Shown: positions 25,838-33,901 of the stretch, piece after piece | Position numbering within the stretch: the stretch's first letter is position 1 | Layout of the letters: each line of letters opens with the position of its first letter | From: CAVSRC01 sp963781775 | GTDB taxonomy: Bacteria; Pseudomonadota; Alphaproteobacteria; Rhizobiales; Kaistiaceae | Reading direction: 5' to 3' | NCBI GenBank assembly: GCA_963781775.1 | Contig: CAWAHE010000028.1 | Location: forward strand, 124,001 to 188,000 | Length of the DNA stretch: 64,000 nucleotides | Translations under genes and position numbers: made by a program | The notes under the pieces: generated by a model | Seen by the model: only the letters and a program-made list of their open reading frames with translations | Told to the model about the DNA's origin: nothing | Databases searched by the model: none

Positions 25838-26875
25838 TCAGGCCACCGCCGGCCGCGCCGCGACCGAGCCATCTGTCCGCGCCCTCACCTCGGGCGACGC
25901 GAGGCAGGTGGCAACCGCCTCGTAGCCGGGCGCACCCGCATAGGGCATGACCCAGGTCGGCGGGCTGTGATTGGCCGGGCAGAGGATGATTGCCTCGTCC
26001 GGACCGACGGCGGCGAGGTCGAGGATCGCGCTGGAGCGGGTCAGCAGGAAAAGCGGCCGGCCTGCGGGCCCGCGGAGGCGCAGATGGGCGATGACGGCTT
26101 GCTGGGTAAGTTCGTCCAGCCCTTGCTCGATCATGTCGACGACGATGATCGATGGGCCATCAGCCTCCAGCCCGGCCACCAGCGCGGCCAGCGCGTCGGT
26201 CTCGGTGGCGCCGTCCTCGACCAGCCAGGCGAGCGTCCGCTCAAACCGGGAGCGGAACGCCGCATCGGTGTCGACGCGGGCGCGTAGATCTCCAGCACCA
26301 TCCACGAGGCGATCGAGGCCGAGGAAGGACGCATCAGGCAGCATCTCGGCGAGCCGTTGCGCCAGCCGCGTCTTGCCACTGCCAAGCGGGCCGATGATGT
26401 AGTTGATCGGCCGCATTTGCCTCAGTTCGAACCGCTCGCCGCCCCACGGCCACGGCAGGTCGAAAGCAACCCGCTGCGCTTCGTCGGCCGCCGTCAGTCG
26501 CGTCAACTCCCCCGCACTGGGCGTTGCACCGCGGGCAAGATCGCCGCGTAGGCGCCCGACCTTGCCGATCACACCGGCAAGCTGGCCCAGCCGGCTTTCG
26601 AGCGCGTTCTGGTGTTCGGCGAGCGCCAACTCCAAGCCTTGCGGATCGCCTTTCAGCACACGCGCCACCTGGGCAAGGCTGAAGCCGAGTGCACGCAAGG
26701 CCGCGATCTCGGCGGCGCGGTCCATCTCGCCGGGACCATAGGTCCGCCACCCGGCCCCGGTGCGGGTCGGCGTGATCAGGCCGCGCTGCTCGTAGAGCCG
26801 CAGTGCCTTGGCTGACACCCCGAGACGACTGGCGGCTTCCGACGGGTTCAGGAATTCGGCTGAAGAAAGGGTCAC
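25838..26875 (-). CDS. MerR-family regulator fused to a P-loop ATPase domain
   Basis: 345 residues. Residues 10-80 are a MerR winged helix (EAASRLGVSAKALRLYEQRGLI, then RTYGPGEM and LRALGFSLAQV), followed by a coiled-coil dimerisation helix to about 120. The C-terminal half (about 150-330) is a P-loop domain with Walker A GPLGSGKTRLAQ, a Walker-B-like SIIVVDMIEQ, and later FLLTRSSAIL, resembling an AAA/ABC-type nucleotide switch rather than a small-ligand pocket. GTG start at 26875 with GAGGTGA ahead. Likely controls its own promoter, which has the 19-bp spacer typical of MerR targets. The signal is unknown. Confidence 0.85.
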   Translation of the reverse strand: MTLSSAEFLNPSEAASRLGVSAKALRLYEQRGLITPTRTGAGWRTYGPGEMDRAAEIAALRALGFSLAQVARVLKGDPQGLELALAEHQNALESRLGQLAGVIGKVGRLRGDLARGATPSAGELTRLTAADEAQRVAFDLPWPWGGERFELRQMRPINYIIGPLGSGKTRLAQRLAEMLPDASFLGLDRLVDGAGDLRARVDTDAAFRSRFERTLAWLVEDGATETDALAALVAGLEADGPSIIVVDMIEQGLDELTQQAVIAHLRLRGPAGRPLFLLTRSSAILDLAAVGPDEAIILCPANHSPPTWVMPYAGAPGYEAVATCLASPEVRARTDGSVAARPAVA

Positions 26876-26903
26876 GAATCACCTCTGCGTTGTTGACCGC
26901 CTC

Positions 26904-26934
26904 CTTATCGGGGCTGCCCCACGGGACGGGTCAA
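26904..26934 (-). promoter_or_regulatory. MerR-type promoter with 19-bp spacer
   Basis: On the minus strand TTGACC (26929-26934) and GATAAG (26904-26909) are separated by exactly 19 bp, the overlong spacing that MerR-family activators correct by twisting DNA. A dyad GGGGC-A-GCCCC lies inside the spacer. It is placed to drive the MerR-ATPase gene, about 30 bp upstream of its GTG. Autoregulation is inferred. Confidence 0.6.
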
Positions 26935-27045
26935 CAGGGGAAGACGCCACGCTCGTGCGTACGAGTGACACTCGTAGCCAGCGACGGTGCCCTCGGCTAT
27001 CGTGCGCCTCCCAAAATGCGCGTCAACGGGTGGGGGGCCTGACGC

Positions 27046-27819
27046 ATGCGGCTGCTCGTCGTTGCCGATCTGCACTACGCGTTGCCGCAATTCGACTGGG
27101 TGATGGAGGTGGCCGACCGGTTCGACACCGTCATCATGGCCGGCGATCACCTCGACACGAATTCGCTTGTCGATCTCGGCGCGCAGAGCGTCGTCGTCCA
27201 ACAATATATTAGTCGCCTGCGCGAGAAGGCGCGGCTCATTATCTGCTCCGGCAACCACGACCTCGATTCGCGCAACGAATCCGGCGAGAAGGTCACCCGC
27301 TGGATCCTCAATCCACGCAAGGACGGCGTCGCATCGGACGGCGATTCGATCGTGGTCGGCGACACGCTCTTCACGATCTGTCCGTGGTGGGACGGACCGA
27401 TGGTGCGGACCGCGATCGACAAGCAACTTGCCGCCGACGCGCCCAAGCGGCCCGACCGCTGGATCTGGGTCCATCACGCCCCGCCGAAGACGACGCCGAT
27501 CAGCTGGGACGGCCAGCGCTACTACGGCGACCTCGAACTCGAACAATGGATCGCCGCGCACGGACCGGACTTCGTCTTCTCCGGGCACGTGCATCAGGCC
27601 CCGTTCAGTCACGGCGGCTCGTGGGTGGACCATGTCGGTTCGGCTTGGGTGTTCAACGCCGGGCGGCAATACGGCGCTCCACCGACCTTTATCGTCGTCG
27701 ACCTGGACGAGCAGTGGGCGCTGTGGGTGTCGGCCGCCGGTAACGAGATCGTCCATCTCGACCGGCCGCTGGAGCGACCGCTCGAGAAGGTCACCGAGAT
27801 GCCCGACTGGCTGCGCTAG
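27046..27819 (+). CDS. Calcineurin-like metallophosphoesterase
   Basis: 257-residue metal-dependent phosphoesterase. The metal-binding motifs are in order: DLHY (D-x-H), MAGDH (GD), CSGNHD (GNHD), and FSGHVHQAP (GHxH). No signal peptide, so cytosolic. The closest recognisable pattern is the Icc/YfcE-type phosphodiesterase group; the substrate is unknown. ATG at 27046 with a G-rich ribosome binding region. It overlaps no gene and converges directly on the cyclic-nucleotide-binding gene, which is only suggestive of a shared nucleotide theme. Confidence 0.88.
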   Translation: MRLLVVADLHYALPQFDWVMEVADRFDTVIMAGDHLDTNSLVDLGAQSVVVQQYISRLREKARLIICSGNHDLDSRNESGEKVTRWILNPRKDGVASDGDSIVVGDTLFTICPWWDGPMVRTAIDKQLAADAPKRPDRWIWVHHAPPKTTPISWDGQRYYGDLELEQWIAAHGPDFVFSGHVHQAPFSHGGSWVDHVGSAWVFNAGRQYGAPPTFIVVDLDEQWALWVSAAGNEIVHLDRPLERPLEKVTEMPDWLR

Positions 27820-28308
27820 CTACATCGGCGGGTCGGGCTGGCGGTCCGAGCCCGGCGAGATTTCGTCCTGATGGTGAAGCAGACTTTCGAGCACTGCGTC
27901 GACCATGCCGAAGTGATTGGCGTGGCCTTCGAACTGCTGCTTGAGATCGACGAGATAGGTCGTGGCGGCGTTGAGTCGACGGGCGAGCAGCCGCGCGACG
28001 CAGGAGGCGATCTCCGGATGCGCAGCAAGGAAGCCGGCGGCATCGTCGAATGCATAGACCGTCGCCGCCGTCGCTGCGCGCACCGTCGCCGTGTGGGGCT
28101 TTTCGAGCAGCACCGACATCTCGCCGAAGATGGCGCCGGGCGCGCTGACCACGGCCACCACGGTGTCGCCGCGCACCACCTCGATCGTTCCCTGCTTCAG
28201 GACATAGAGCCGGCCCGTCGTCTCGCCCTCATCGAGCAGAACCGAACCGGCATCGACCCGCCGCTCCGGGGCATCGATTGCCGCGCAATGCTCAAGGATT
28301 GACCGCAT
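27820..28308 (-). CDS. Stand-alone cyclic-nucleotide-binding-domain protein
   Basis: 162 residues from the ATG at 28308. Residues 10-115 form a cNMP-binding beta-roll (VLLDEGETTGRLYVLKQG, then GAIFGEMSVLLEKPHTATVRA). The phosphate-binding cassette normally carries PR.A; here the Arg is His (KPHTAT), so classic cAMP binding is doubtful. There is no helix-turn-helix: after the roll comes a helix and a short tail. It may act as a regulatory partner of another protein. It is convergent and adjacent to the metallophosphoesterase gene. Confidence 0.85.
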   Translation of the reverse strand: MRSILEHCAAIDAPERRVDAGSVLLDEGETTGRLYVLKQGTIEVVRGDTVVAVVSAPGAIFGEMSVLLEKPHTATVRAATAATVYAFDDAAGFLAAHPEIASCVARLLARRLNAATTYLVDLKQQFEGHANHFGMVDAVLESLLHHQDEISPGSDRQPDPPM

Positions 28309-28404
28309 GCCCCGCCCCTTCCGCACTCGTCCTCGCGCAAGCCTGCCTGATGATCGCGCCCGCGGCTAGTGCGTCCGATTGGCAGGCAAGCCGATCGCGG
28401 CGGA

Positions 28405-29577
28405 CTACTCGTACACCACCTTGCCGGTCTCGTTCTTCTTCACCCAGTCCCAGTTGATGGTGACGCCGAGGCCCGGGCCAACAGGCACCGGCACGCAACC
28501 ATTGGCATCGACCGCGTCGAGATCGTCGGAATAGTCGTCGGCGAAGACCGGGCATTGCGTTTTTTTGCCGGGCACCTTGGGGTGCACGAGGCCAAGCTCG
28601 TAGTAGTTGGTGTTGCGCATGGAGGCCATGCAGTGACGCGGCGCCGGCCCCGGCGCATGAACCTCGCAATCGAGACCGAAGCCCTCGGCAACGTGGGCGA
28701 GCTTCATCACGCCGGTGATGCCGCCGTCATAGTCGACATCGGCGCGCACATAGTCGGTGCCCTCGGCAACGATCTGGTCAACGCGCAGCTCCATGCCCCG
28801 CACATGCTCGCCGAGCAGGATCGGTGTCTTGATGATCTGGCGGAGCTTCTTGTGGGCGAAGGCGGACAGGCCGCCATCCTTGTAGGGGTCCTCGTACCAG
28901 AAGTAGTTCGCCTCGTCGCACGCCTTGCCGACCTTGAGCGCTTCGCCCCAGGTGTCGTATTCGCAGGCGGGATCGATCATCAGGTCCATGCCGTCGCCGA
29001 CCGCCTTGCGCGTGGCGATCACCGCCGCGGCCTCGCGCGCGATCGGGCCATTGCCCCAGCCGTGGATCTTGAAGGCGGGGTAGCCCATCTCGCGGCACTG
29101 GACCGCGAAATCGCCGAAGGCTTCCGGACTGTCGAGACCGCCATTCTCATCGCCATGATAGGTCGAGGCATAAGCGGGCAGGCTCTTGCGGTAGCCGCCG
29201 AGCATTTCCGACACCGATGCGCCATAGGCCTTGCCGGCGATGTCCCACAGCGCGCAGTCGATCGGCGCCATGCCGAAACGGTCCTGCTTGCGCAGCGCGC
29301 GTTTCAGATCGTTCCAGATCAGTTCGCGCTCGAGCGCGTCCTTGCCGATCAGATAATGCGCGACCATCGCGACCTGCGCGTAGGAAACGCCGGTGCCGCC
29401 GGCGTACTCGCCGGTGATACCGGCGTCGGTCTCGATGGTGAAGACATAGCCGCCCTGCCGCGACGTCGATCCCTTCAGGTAGACGTCGTTGAAGCCGTTG
29501 TAATCCTTGCCAAGCTCGCGCGCCGTCCATGCGTATTGATGAACGGTCAGGCGCTTGATTCTCAGATCCTTGCTCAT
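28405..29577 (-). CDS. Enolase-superfamily sugar-acid dehydratase-like enzyme
   Basis: 390-residue member of the mandelate racemase/muconate lactonising group. The barrel carries the general-base Lys in AFKIHGWG, metal ligands in LMIDPACEYD, WYEDPY and LLGEHVRG, and a catalytic-type His in CEVHAPGPAPRH. Such enzymes abstract a proton next to a carboxylate, mostly dehydrating sugar acids; the specific substrate is unknown. The start at 29577 has GGGAGG ahead. Divergent from the formate dehydrogenase gene across a 119-bp spacer, so the two may be co-regulated. Confidence 0.88.
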   Translation of the reverse strand: MSKDLRIKRLTVHQYAWTARELGKDYNGFNDVYLKGSTSRQGGYVFTIETDAGITGEYAGGTGVSYAQVAMVAHYLIGKDALERELIWNDLKRALRKQDRFGMAPIDCALWDIAGKAYGASVSEMLGGYRKSLPAYASTYHGDENGGLDSPEAFGDFAVQCREMGYPAFKIHGWGNGPIAREAAAVIATRKAVGDGMDLMIDPACEYDTWGEALKVGKACDEANYFWYEDPYKDGGLSAFAHKKLRQIIKTPILLGEHVRGMELRVDQIVAEGTDYVRADVDYDGGITGVMKLAHVAEGFGLDCEVHAPGPAPRHCMASMRNTNYYELGLVHPKVPGKKTQCPVFADDYSDDLDAVDANGCVPVPVGPGLGVTINWDWVKKNETGKVVYE

Positions 29578-29696
29578 GTCGCCTCCCTCGCCGGCGTGCC
29601 TCCGGGCCGCGCCTTTCCCATCCAACAAGACAGGAAGCCGGACCGGCCGTAAACTCCCGGCAGCCGACCCACAAGAAAACCGGCAGGGAGAAAGAC

Positions 29697-30905
29697 ATGG
29701 CGAAGGTGGTCTGCGTTCTCTACGACGATCCGATAACGGGTTACCCGAAGACCTACGCCCGCGACGGCATCCCGAAACTGGACCACTATCCCGGCGGACA
29801 GACGCTGCCGACGCCGAAGGCCATCGACTTCACGCCGGGCGCGTTGCTGGGCTCCGTGTCCGGCGAACTGGGCCTACGCAAATATCTGGAATCGAACGGC
29901 CACACGCTGGTGGTCACCTCCGACAAGGACGGACCGAACTCGGTCTTCGAGCGCGAACTTCCCGACGCCGAGATCGTCATCTCGCAGCCGTTCTGGCCGG
30001 CCTATCTGACCGCCGAACGCATCGCCAAGGCGCCCAAGCTGAAAATGGCGATCACGGCAGGCATCGGCTCCGACCACGTCGACCTGTCGGCCGCCATGAA
30101 ACACGGCGTCTCCGTCACCGAGGTCACCTACTGCAACTCGATCAGCGTTGCCGAACACGTGGTGATGATGATCCTCGGACTGGTGCGCAATTACATTCCG
30201 TCCTGGCAGTGGGTGGTGAAAGGCGGCTGGAACATCGCCGACTGCGTCGAGCGCGCTTACGACCTGGAAGGCATGAACGTCGGCACAGTCGGCGCAGGTC
30301 GCATCGGCAGCGCCGTCCTGCGGCGCCTCAAGCCGTTCGACGTCAAGCTCCACTACACCGACCGCTACCGGCTGCCGGAATCGGTCGAGAAGGAGCTTGG
30401 CCTCTCGTACCACAAGACCGCCGCCGACATGGTGCCGCATTGCGACGTGGTGACCATCAACGCGCCGCTGCACCCCGAGACCGAGGACCTCTTCAACGCG
30501 GCAATGATCGGCCGCATGAAGCGCGGCGCCTACCTGATCAACACCGCGCGCGGCAAGATCGCCAATCGCGAGGCGGTCGCGGCCGCCCTGACCAGCGGTC
30601 AGCTCGCCGGCTACGCGGGCGATGTCTGGTTTCCGCAGCCCGCGCCCCAGGACCACCCGTGGCGCACGATGCCGCATCACGGCATGACACCGCATACCTC
30701 CGGCACGACGTTGTCGGCGCAGGCGCGCTACGCGGCGGGAACGCGCGAGATCCTCGAGTGCTGGTTCGAGAAGCGGCCGATCCGCGAGGAGTACCTCATC
30801 GTCGACGGCGGTAAGCTCGCCGGCGCGGGCGCCCACTCTTACAGCGCCGGCAACGCAACCGGCGGATCGGAAGAGGCCGCGAAGTTCAAGAAGACGAGCG
30901 GCTGA
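29697..30905 (+). CDS. fdh: NAD-dependent formate dehydrogenase
   Basis: Oxidises formate to CO2 with NAD. The 402-residue product matches bacterial single-subunit formate dehydrogenase along its length: QPFWPAYLT (formate-side loop), TAGIGSDHVDL, TYCNSISVAEH with the active-site Asn, the nucleotide fold VGAGRIGSAV, the catalytic Arg in INTARGK, and the catalytic His-Ser in PHTSGTT. It needs no metal cofactor. ATG at 29697 after GGGAG. It stands alone with the divergent dehydratase-like gene and is followed by the TIR-STAND gene. Likely a source of NADH from C1 units. Confidence 0.96.
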   Translation: MAKVVCVLYDDPITGYPKTYARDGIPKLDHYPGGQTLPTPKAIDFTPGALLGSVSGELGLRKYLESNGHTLVVTSDKDGPNSVFERELPDAEIVISQPFWPAYLTAERIAKAPKLKMAITAGIGSDHVDLSAAMKHGVSVTEVTYCNSISVAEHVVMMILGLVRNYIPSWQWVVKGGWNIADCVERAYDLEGMNVGTVGAGRIGSAVLRRLKPFDVKLHYTDRYRLPESVEKELGLSYHKTAADMVPHCDVVTINAPLHPETEDLFNAAMIGRMKRGAYLINTARGKIANREAVAAALTSGQLAGYAGDVWFPQPAPQDHPWRTMPHHGMTPHTSGTTLSAQARYAAGTREILECWFEKRPIREEYLIVDGGKLAGAGAHSYSAGNATGGSEEAAKFKKTSG

Positions 30906-31063
30906 CGGCGAACGCCGCCATCTTGCCGCCGACTTTGCGCGGCCCATGGAAGCGGTGACGGCTCCCCGCCCGGGCAGCGGGGGTCGGCCCTTGGTAAGTT
31001 GCGGACAAGACAGCAGAGTTCGCCGCCCTTACTATGGGAGCCCGATGAACTGACGAAAGACCG

Positions 31064-33775
31064 ATGCCCGCGATCTTCATCAGCCACTCCAGCCAGGACA
31101 ATGCGCGCGCCGCCGAGATCAAGGATTGGCTCGCCGGTCTTGGCTTCGAGCAGGTCTTCCTCGACTTCGACAAATCGAGCGGTATCGGCGCCGGCAAGGA
31201 CTGGGAGCGCGAACTCTACGAGGCGCTGGAACGCTGCCAGGCGGTAATCGCCATCGTCACCGCCGCGTGGCTTGGGTCGAAATGGTGCTTCGCCGAAGTC
31301 ACCAATGCCCGTGGCCAGGGCAAGCCGGTTTTCCCGATCGTCTTCACACCGGACGACGTGCGGCTGGTCGGCCCCGAACTACAAAGCATCCAGGCCGAGA
31401 TCTGGAACGGCGACGGCCAGAAGCATCTCGGTGACCGGCTGAAGGAGATCGCGGCGGAAATCGCACGCGGCTACCGCTTCGACCGGGCGCGCGCGCCGTG
31501 GCCGGGTATTCTGTCCTACGAAGCAGAGGACGCGGCGATCTTCTTCGGCCGCGATCCGGAAATCCGCAAGCTGGTCGAGGTGCTCGATGCACGCCGGGTA
31601 CAGGGCGGCGCGCGCGTCGTGCTGGTCGTCGGCGCATCGGGGTCGGGGAAATCGTCGCTGCTGCGCGCCGGGCTTCTGCCCTATATCGGCCGTGACAAGC
31701 ACCACTGGATCGCGTTGCCGCCCGTTCGCCCGGGCGCATCGCCGCTGGTCGGCCTCGCCAAGATGCTCGCGCAGGCAGTCGGGCGACCGGCCACGTGGCA
31801 GGCGATCGCCGAAGGATTGCGCGCCGATCCGCGCGCCATGCTCATGCAAACGATCGAAGAACTGCGCATCGGCGATGGCCGCGAAGCGACGGTCCTCTTC
31901 CCGGTCGACCAGTTCGAAGAGATCGCCACGCTCGCCGACGCCGACGAGCAGCGCGCCATTGTCGCCATCTTCCAGGCGCTGACCGGCAAGGCGAGGCCGT
32001 TGCCGGCGCTGGTCGTGGGCACCATCCGCTCCGACCTGCTCGGCGAAATCCTCAAGATCGACGGCCTCGACTTCGCGCGCGAGGTCTTCACCCTCGGCCG
32101 GCTGCCGACCGACCGCCTGCCCGCGATCATCGAGGGGCCGGCGCGGGTCGCCGACGTTCACCTCGAGGCGGGACTGGTCCAGCGCATTCTCGCTGACGCG
32201 GGCTCGCCGGAGGCGCTGCCCCTCCTCGCCTTCGCGCTGCGCGAGCTGAACGAGCGCTTCGGTCAGGACAAGCGGCTTCGGATTGCCGAATACGAGGCGC
32301 TCGGCGACGCGGCCGCCGGCCTCAGCCCGCTGGAGAACGCCATACGCCGCAAGGCGGAGGACGCCTTTGCCGCCGCGGCGCCGACAGCAGAGGAAACCCG
32401 CGCCCTCAAGGAGGCGTTCCTCGGGTCGCTCACACGCATCAGCGACGAAGGCGCGCGTCTGAAGCGCCCGGCACGCATCGCCGATCTGCCCAAGGCGGCC
32501 GGCCCCCTCTTCAGCCGCCTCACCGAAGCGCGCCTCCTCACCATGTCCGGCGACGGCCCGGACCGCATGGTCGAGGTCACCCACGACGCGTTGTTTACGG
32601 CGTGGCCGCAACTGAAAGCCTGGCTCGACGACGAGCAGGATTTCCTGCATGCGCGCCGGCAGATCGAGGAAGCGGAACGCATGTGGCAGGCAGCGCCGCC
32701 TGCGGAAAAGCCGAAGGCCCTGCTCTCCGGTCTGTTGCTCGCGCGCGCTCGCGACTGGCAGCGCCACACGCCGGAGCGGCTGGCCCCCGTCGCCGATTTC
32801 GTAACGGCCTCGATCCGCCGCCACGGCACCGTTCGGCGCAGGCAGGTACTGGCCGGCCTCGGCGCCGCGGCCGCGGTCGGCGTCGCCGGCACGGTCGGAG
32901 CACGCACGCTCGGCGAACTGGCCGCCTATCAGCGCGCCCGCGAGGAAGAGCGCAACCGCACCGACCTGACCGGCGACCTGATTGTCTATTCAACCAGCCC
33001 GGGGGCAAACGCCCTCGACGGCGCCGGACGCAACGGCGCTTTCACCGGCGCCCTGCTCCCACGACTGACCGACCCATCCTCCTCGGTAACGCGCGCCCTC
33101 ATGGCCTCAGTCCAGGACACGCTCGACGCCAGCCAGGGCGCGCAGCGGCCGGAACTCGTCAGCAACCTCAACGGCGACATTTTTCTCTCTGACCCGCCGC
33201 CGGATCGCAGGACGATCATCCTGCCGGTCGGTATCAACGAATACGAGCACATGACGACCCTGAAGAATAGCGCCAACGACGCCAACGACATCGCGGCGCT
33301 CTTCGAGAAATTCGGTTATGCCGCCTCGCCTGTGATCGATTGCACTCGGGCAGCGTTCATCGACCAGCTCGGCCGCGCGACCGCCTCTCTCATCCCGCAA
33401 ACGACCTCATGGCGAGACAGCACCCCTTCCCTCTTCCACCGGGTGGGACTGAGCATCGCGCCAAGTTCCGGCGAGTCCGCCGCCGACATACTGAAGGGCC
33501 TGCATCCGGTAGCGCCGCCGCCACCATTGGTCGATATTCCCGCCACTGCAGCCCCACCACGCAACTCGGTCTTCGTGCTCTATTTCTCGGGCAACGGCTT
33601 CGCCGCAGACGGAGACACATACCTCGCCATGACGGATACGCCGGACGGCACAGATGCGAAGGCGACCATGGATACGTGCGTCCGGGTCAGCGACGTCATG
33701 AACACGCTTCGCCGGATCGCCGCGGTGCGGATCGTCATTCTCGATACCAACCGCAACAACCCGTTCGCCCGCTAG
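31064..33775 (+). CDS. TIR-nSTAND-TM-caspase-like (permuted, inactive) protein
   Basis: 903 residues. TIR domain at 1-135 (IFISHSSQDNARAAEIKDWL; putative NADase Glu78 in SKWCFAE). A classic nSTAND1 module follows from about 145: PWPGILSYEAEDAAIFFGRD, Walker A GASGSGKSS at 190-198 and Walker B FPVDQFEE near 275-285. A single hydrophobic segment after RRRQVLAG lies at about 590-615. After it come two caspase-fold halves in reversed order: the C-half first (YSTSPGANALDGAGRNGAFT, about 638-704), then the N-half (ILPVGINEYEHM..NDANDI to RNNPFAR, about 715-903). The catalytic His of SGHG is Asn844 (SGNG) and the Cys of LDACRNNPF is Asn896 (LDTNRNNPF). Flanked by fdh and hemF. Probably an immune or signalling protein; function not proven. 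Confidence 0.9.
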   Translation: MPAIFISHSSQDNARAAEIKDWLAGLGFEQVFLDFDKSSGIGAGKDWERELYEALERCQAVIAIVTAAWLGSKWCFAEVTNARGQGKPVFPIVFTPDDVRLVGPELQSIQAEIWNGDGQKHLGDRLKEIAAEIARGYRFDRARAPWPGILSYEAEDAAIFFGRDPEIRKLVEVLDARRVQGGARVVLVVGASGSGKSSLLRAGLLPYIGRDKHHWIALPPVRPGASPLVGLAKMLAQAVGRPATWQAIAEGLRADPRAMLMQTIEELRIGDGREATVLFPVDQFEEIATLADADEQRAIVAIFQALTGKARPLPALVVGTIRSDLLGEILKIDGLDFAREVFTLGRLPTDRLPAIIEGPARVADVHLEAGLVQRILADAGSPEALPLLAFALRELNERFGQDKRLRIAEYEALGDAAAGLSPLENAIRRKAEDAFAAAAPTAEETRALKEAFLGSLTRISDEGARLKRPARIADLPKAAGPLFSRLTEARLLTMSGDGPDRMVEVTHDALFTAWPQLKAWLDDEQDFLHARRQIEEAERMWQAAPPAEKPKALLSGLLLARARDWQRHTPERLAPVADFVTASIRRHGTVRRRQVLAGLGAAAAVGVAGTVGARTLGELAAYQRAREEERNRTDLTGDLIVYSTSPGANALDGAGRNGAFTGALLPRLTDPSSSVTRALMASVQDTLDASQGAQRPELVSNLNGDIFLSDPPPDRRTIILPVGINEYEHMTTLKNSANDANDIAALFEKFGYAASPVIDCTRAAFIDQLGRATASLIPQTTSWRDSTPSLFHRVGLSIAPSSGESAADILKGLHPVAPPPPLVDIPATAAPPRNSVFVLYFSGNGFAADGDTYLAMTDTPDGTDAKATMDTCVRVSDVMNTLRRIAAVRIVILDTNRNNPFAR

Positions 33776-33901
33776 GGGCCTGCTTCGGCGCAGCATTTAC
33801 GCTTGATCAATGTGGCTGCGCGCGCCTACGCACAAGACGAGCGCGCTTCCCCGATGTATGACGCCCGTGCCAGACTCATGAACCTTCCCGTGAATTCCCC
33901 C

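Noticed and set aside
25315..25872. Long N-terminal extension of ABC exporter 3
   Set aside because: It runs antisense through trmL; the real exporter start at 25314 aligns with its two paralogues.
31064..33775. A multi-gene defence island around the TIR protein
   Set aside because: Neighbours are formate dehydrogenase and hemF; no nuclease, methylase, toxin or integrase is near, so if it is defence it is a single-gene system.
33803..33901. In-frame continuation of the TIR protein past its stop into hemF
   Set aside because: The frame matches by chance, but the intervening sequence has no caspase or TIR-STAND homology and a TAG separates them.
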